64,000 nt of DNA, taken from NCBI RefSeq assembly GCF_003150675.1, contig NZ_QGGB01000006.1, positions 186,001 through 250,000 of the forward strand, read 5' to 3'. A program made the position numbers and the translations under genes. The stretch's first letter is position 1; each line of letters starts with the position of its first letter. Below, in pieces: positions 62,815 to 64,000 of this stretch. The notes below the pieces were generated by a model. The model made no database searches and had not been told where the DNA came from. It saw only the letters and a program-made list of their open reading frames with translations. The DNA comes from Rhodohalobacter mucosus (GTDB taxonomy: Bacteria > Bacteroidota > Rhodothermia > Balneolales > Balneolaceae).

Positions 62815-62959
62815 AACGGTTTCATTTTATGGTTTGATTGTTAGGACAACACGTTTCACTTCGAGCTTCTTAAGCGAATTGTTTTGTTGAATCCATAAAT
62901 GTACCACCAACGTACTGATTGTATTTAGTATAGCAGATGGGGGTGAGACCCGCAAGGGG

Positions 62960-63090
62960 AATTTATTGGTGGTTAGTTGTTTGTTGTAACAGACCGGCAG
63001 AAAGTTGATCGCTGTGTGTAGCCTGTTGTGAGCTGATTCAAAATCAGTCACCTACAACCAGCAACCAGCCACTAACCACTAAAAACTCAA
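62960..63090. repeat. TGGTTAGTTG/CAACCAGCAACCA imperfect inverted repeat
   Basis: The left arm TTGGTGGTTAGTTGTTTGTT and right arm ACCAGCCACTAACCACTAA form a long imperfect palindrome with about 80 bp between. It lies just downstream of the TPR gene on its strand and fills most of the spacer 62815-63102. Confidence 0.45.
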
Positions 63091-63102
63091 AACTAAGAAC
63101 TC

Positions 63103-64000
63103 TCAAAGCCCCAATGCCTCAAGTTCCCTGATCTGGCTTTCAAACCTTTCCGGGTTGTCGCGAAAGAAGGCGAGTGCATCGCGAAGGTGTGTTTCTGCTT
63201 CGTCTTGGCGGTCGAGGTCCCAAAGGCAGCGGCCCAGGGTATAGCGGGTGGTCATCAGCTCCGGATGATCACCGGGCAGCTGGTTGCTCCGCAAGGTGTA
63301 GGCGCGCTCAGCAAAGGGCATGGCTTCGTCACATCGCTGTTGGCCCCGAAGCGCTTCAGCGAGTCCCTTAAGCGGATAGGCCTGGCGTATGTGATCGGCC
63401 GGCAGCAGTCGCTCGCTGTGATCCAGCGCCTCTCTCATAATTTCTTCGGCCTGTGCATACTCCTCCATCCGCAGATAGACATTGCCGTAGCTCTGCAAAA
63501 TCCCGGCAATGTAAAAGTTCTCATTTCCGTACTCCTCCCGGAAAATGGTCAGTACATCGCGATAGGTCTCCGCACTCTCTTCCAGCCGCCCAGCTCCGCC
63601 GTAGGCGCGGGCCGTGTTTGAATGTGCAGCGATTGTATTGAGGTGGCCCGGTCCGAAGATCTCCAGGCGCATCTCATGGGCATCGATAGCGTAGGAGATG
63701 GCATCTTCGTAGCGGCCCATGTTCTGGTAGAGGCTGGAGATGTGGTTCAGCGTTGAAGCGATTTTTTCATGGATGCCAGGGTAGCGTGCGCGGCTCAGCT
63801 CCAGGGAGCGGAAAAGATACTCCTCTGCCAGTTCGTACTCACCCAGCCGCCGGTAGTTGGTACCCATATAGAATACAAAATCGTCATATGTCTGGCCCGC
63901 CTCTTCTGCGTTGTTTTCGTAGATGGGCTCCACCAGCCGCAGCACTGAATCGGCCCTGGCATAATCCTGGTTTACATCGAGGTGATAGGTGTAGTCCAGG
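63103..64000 (-). CDS. TPR-repeat protein, C-terminal part (5' end outside window)
   Basis: The frame stays open to the window edge (LDYTYHLDVNQDYARADS precedes the first in-frame GTG at 63945). The visible ~298 residues form about six kinesin-light-chain-like TPR units of 42 residues, e.g. YRRLGEYELAEEYLFRSLEL, YGGAGRLEESAETYRDVL and YLRMEEYAQAEEIMREAL. Such arrays scaffold protein contacts. In related bacteria they often follow a serine/threonine kinase domain, but that part, if present, is not visible. Confidence 0.85.
   Translation of the reverse strand, partial: LDYTYHLDVNQDYARADSVLRLVEPIYENNAEEAGQTYDDFVFYMGTNYRRLGEYELAEEYLFRSLELSRARYPGIHEKIASTLNHISSLYQNMGRYEDAISYAIDAHEMRLEIFGPGHLNTIAAHSNTARAYGGAGRLEESAETYRDVLTIFREEYGNENFYIAGILQSYGNVYLRMEEYAQAEEIMREALDHSERLLPADHIRQAYPLKGLAEALRGQQRCDEAMPFAERAYTLRSNQLPGDHPELMTTRYTLGRCLWDLDRQDEAETHLRDALAFFRDNPERFESQIRELEALGL

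Overview
The window is a chromosomal segment of a Gram-negative bacterium, most likely from the Balneolota/Rhodothermota branch of the Bacteroidota side of the FCB group. This placement is an inference. It rests on PorV/PorQ-type outer-membrane proteins beside a FlgD-tailed secreted protein, many lipoproteins, weak Shine-Dalgarno use, promoter-like TTG and TAnnTTTG signals, and the general gene content. The first half is core genome. The second half is accessory and full of repeats.

Positions 1-31600, core genome: a recQ fragment, nfo, a double-domain universal stress protein and polA. A 1.3-kb gene-poor interval follows, holding three related structured elements that look like small RNAs or attenuators. 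Next come an AtuA-like protein, a flavin oxidoreductase, a two-gene heterodimeric ABC exporter split by an RNase Z-like gene, a small ElaB-like membrane protein, prfB with an intact programmed +1 frameshift, coaE and fbp. A DUF192 lipoprotein lies on the opposite strand. The conserved translation and RNA-processing operon rimP-nusA-infB-rbfA-truB-ribF-rpsO-pnp follows, then an M16 protease and asnS.

Positions 31850-38730, minus strand: a dienelactone hydrolase, an SDR oxidoreductase, a glycosyltransferase, two PorV/PorQ-like barrels and a secreted BNR/FlgD-tailed protein.

Positions 38900-52800, the standout region: four lipoproteins with the pore-forming core of cholesterol-dependent cytolysins (CDCs). 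The cholesterol-binding domain is absent and is replaced by a hemopexin-like repeat module (gene 1), a LamG/ConA-like module (gene 2) or a seven-repeat FG-GAP/VCBS propeller (genes 3 and 4). All four have the lipid-attachment Cys at residue 32, the same upstream element 47-49 nt before the start codon, and the same terminator hairpin. A fifth, frameshifted barrel gene has the same upstream element. An LpxR-like lipid A deacylase and a DUF2279 protein sit in the middle, and a BP74-like lipoprotein sits at the end. This looks like an expanded, co-regulated family of surface pore-forming proteins with exchangeable binding heads.

Positions 52800-64000: an unknown lipoprotein, an SGNH hydrolase, a GxxExxY nuclease-like gene between two 88-bp repeats, an MsbA-like ABC exporter, a GH3 glycosidase, a thioredoxin, an SRPBCC protein, a small membrane protein and the end of a TPR protein. 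Spacers here and around the cytolysin genes are filled with palindromic CGCAGAGGC/GCCACAGAGG repeats, including tandem arrays with a period of about 185 bp. No tRNA, rRNA, CRISPR array or recognisable IS transposase was seen.
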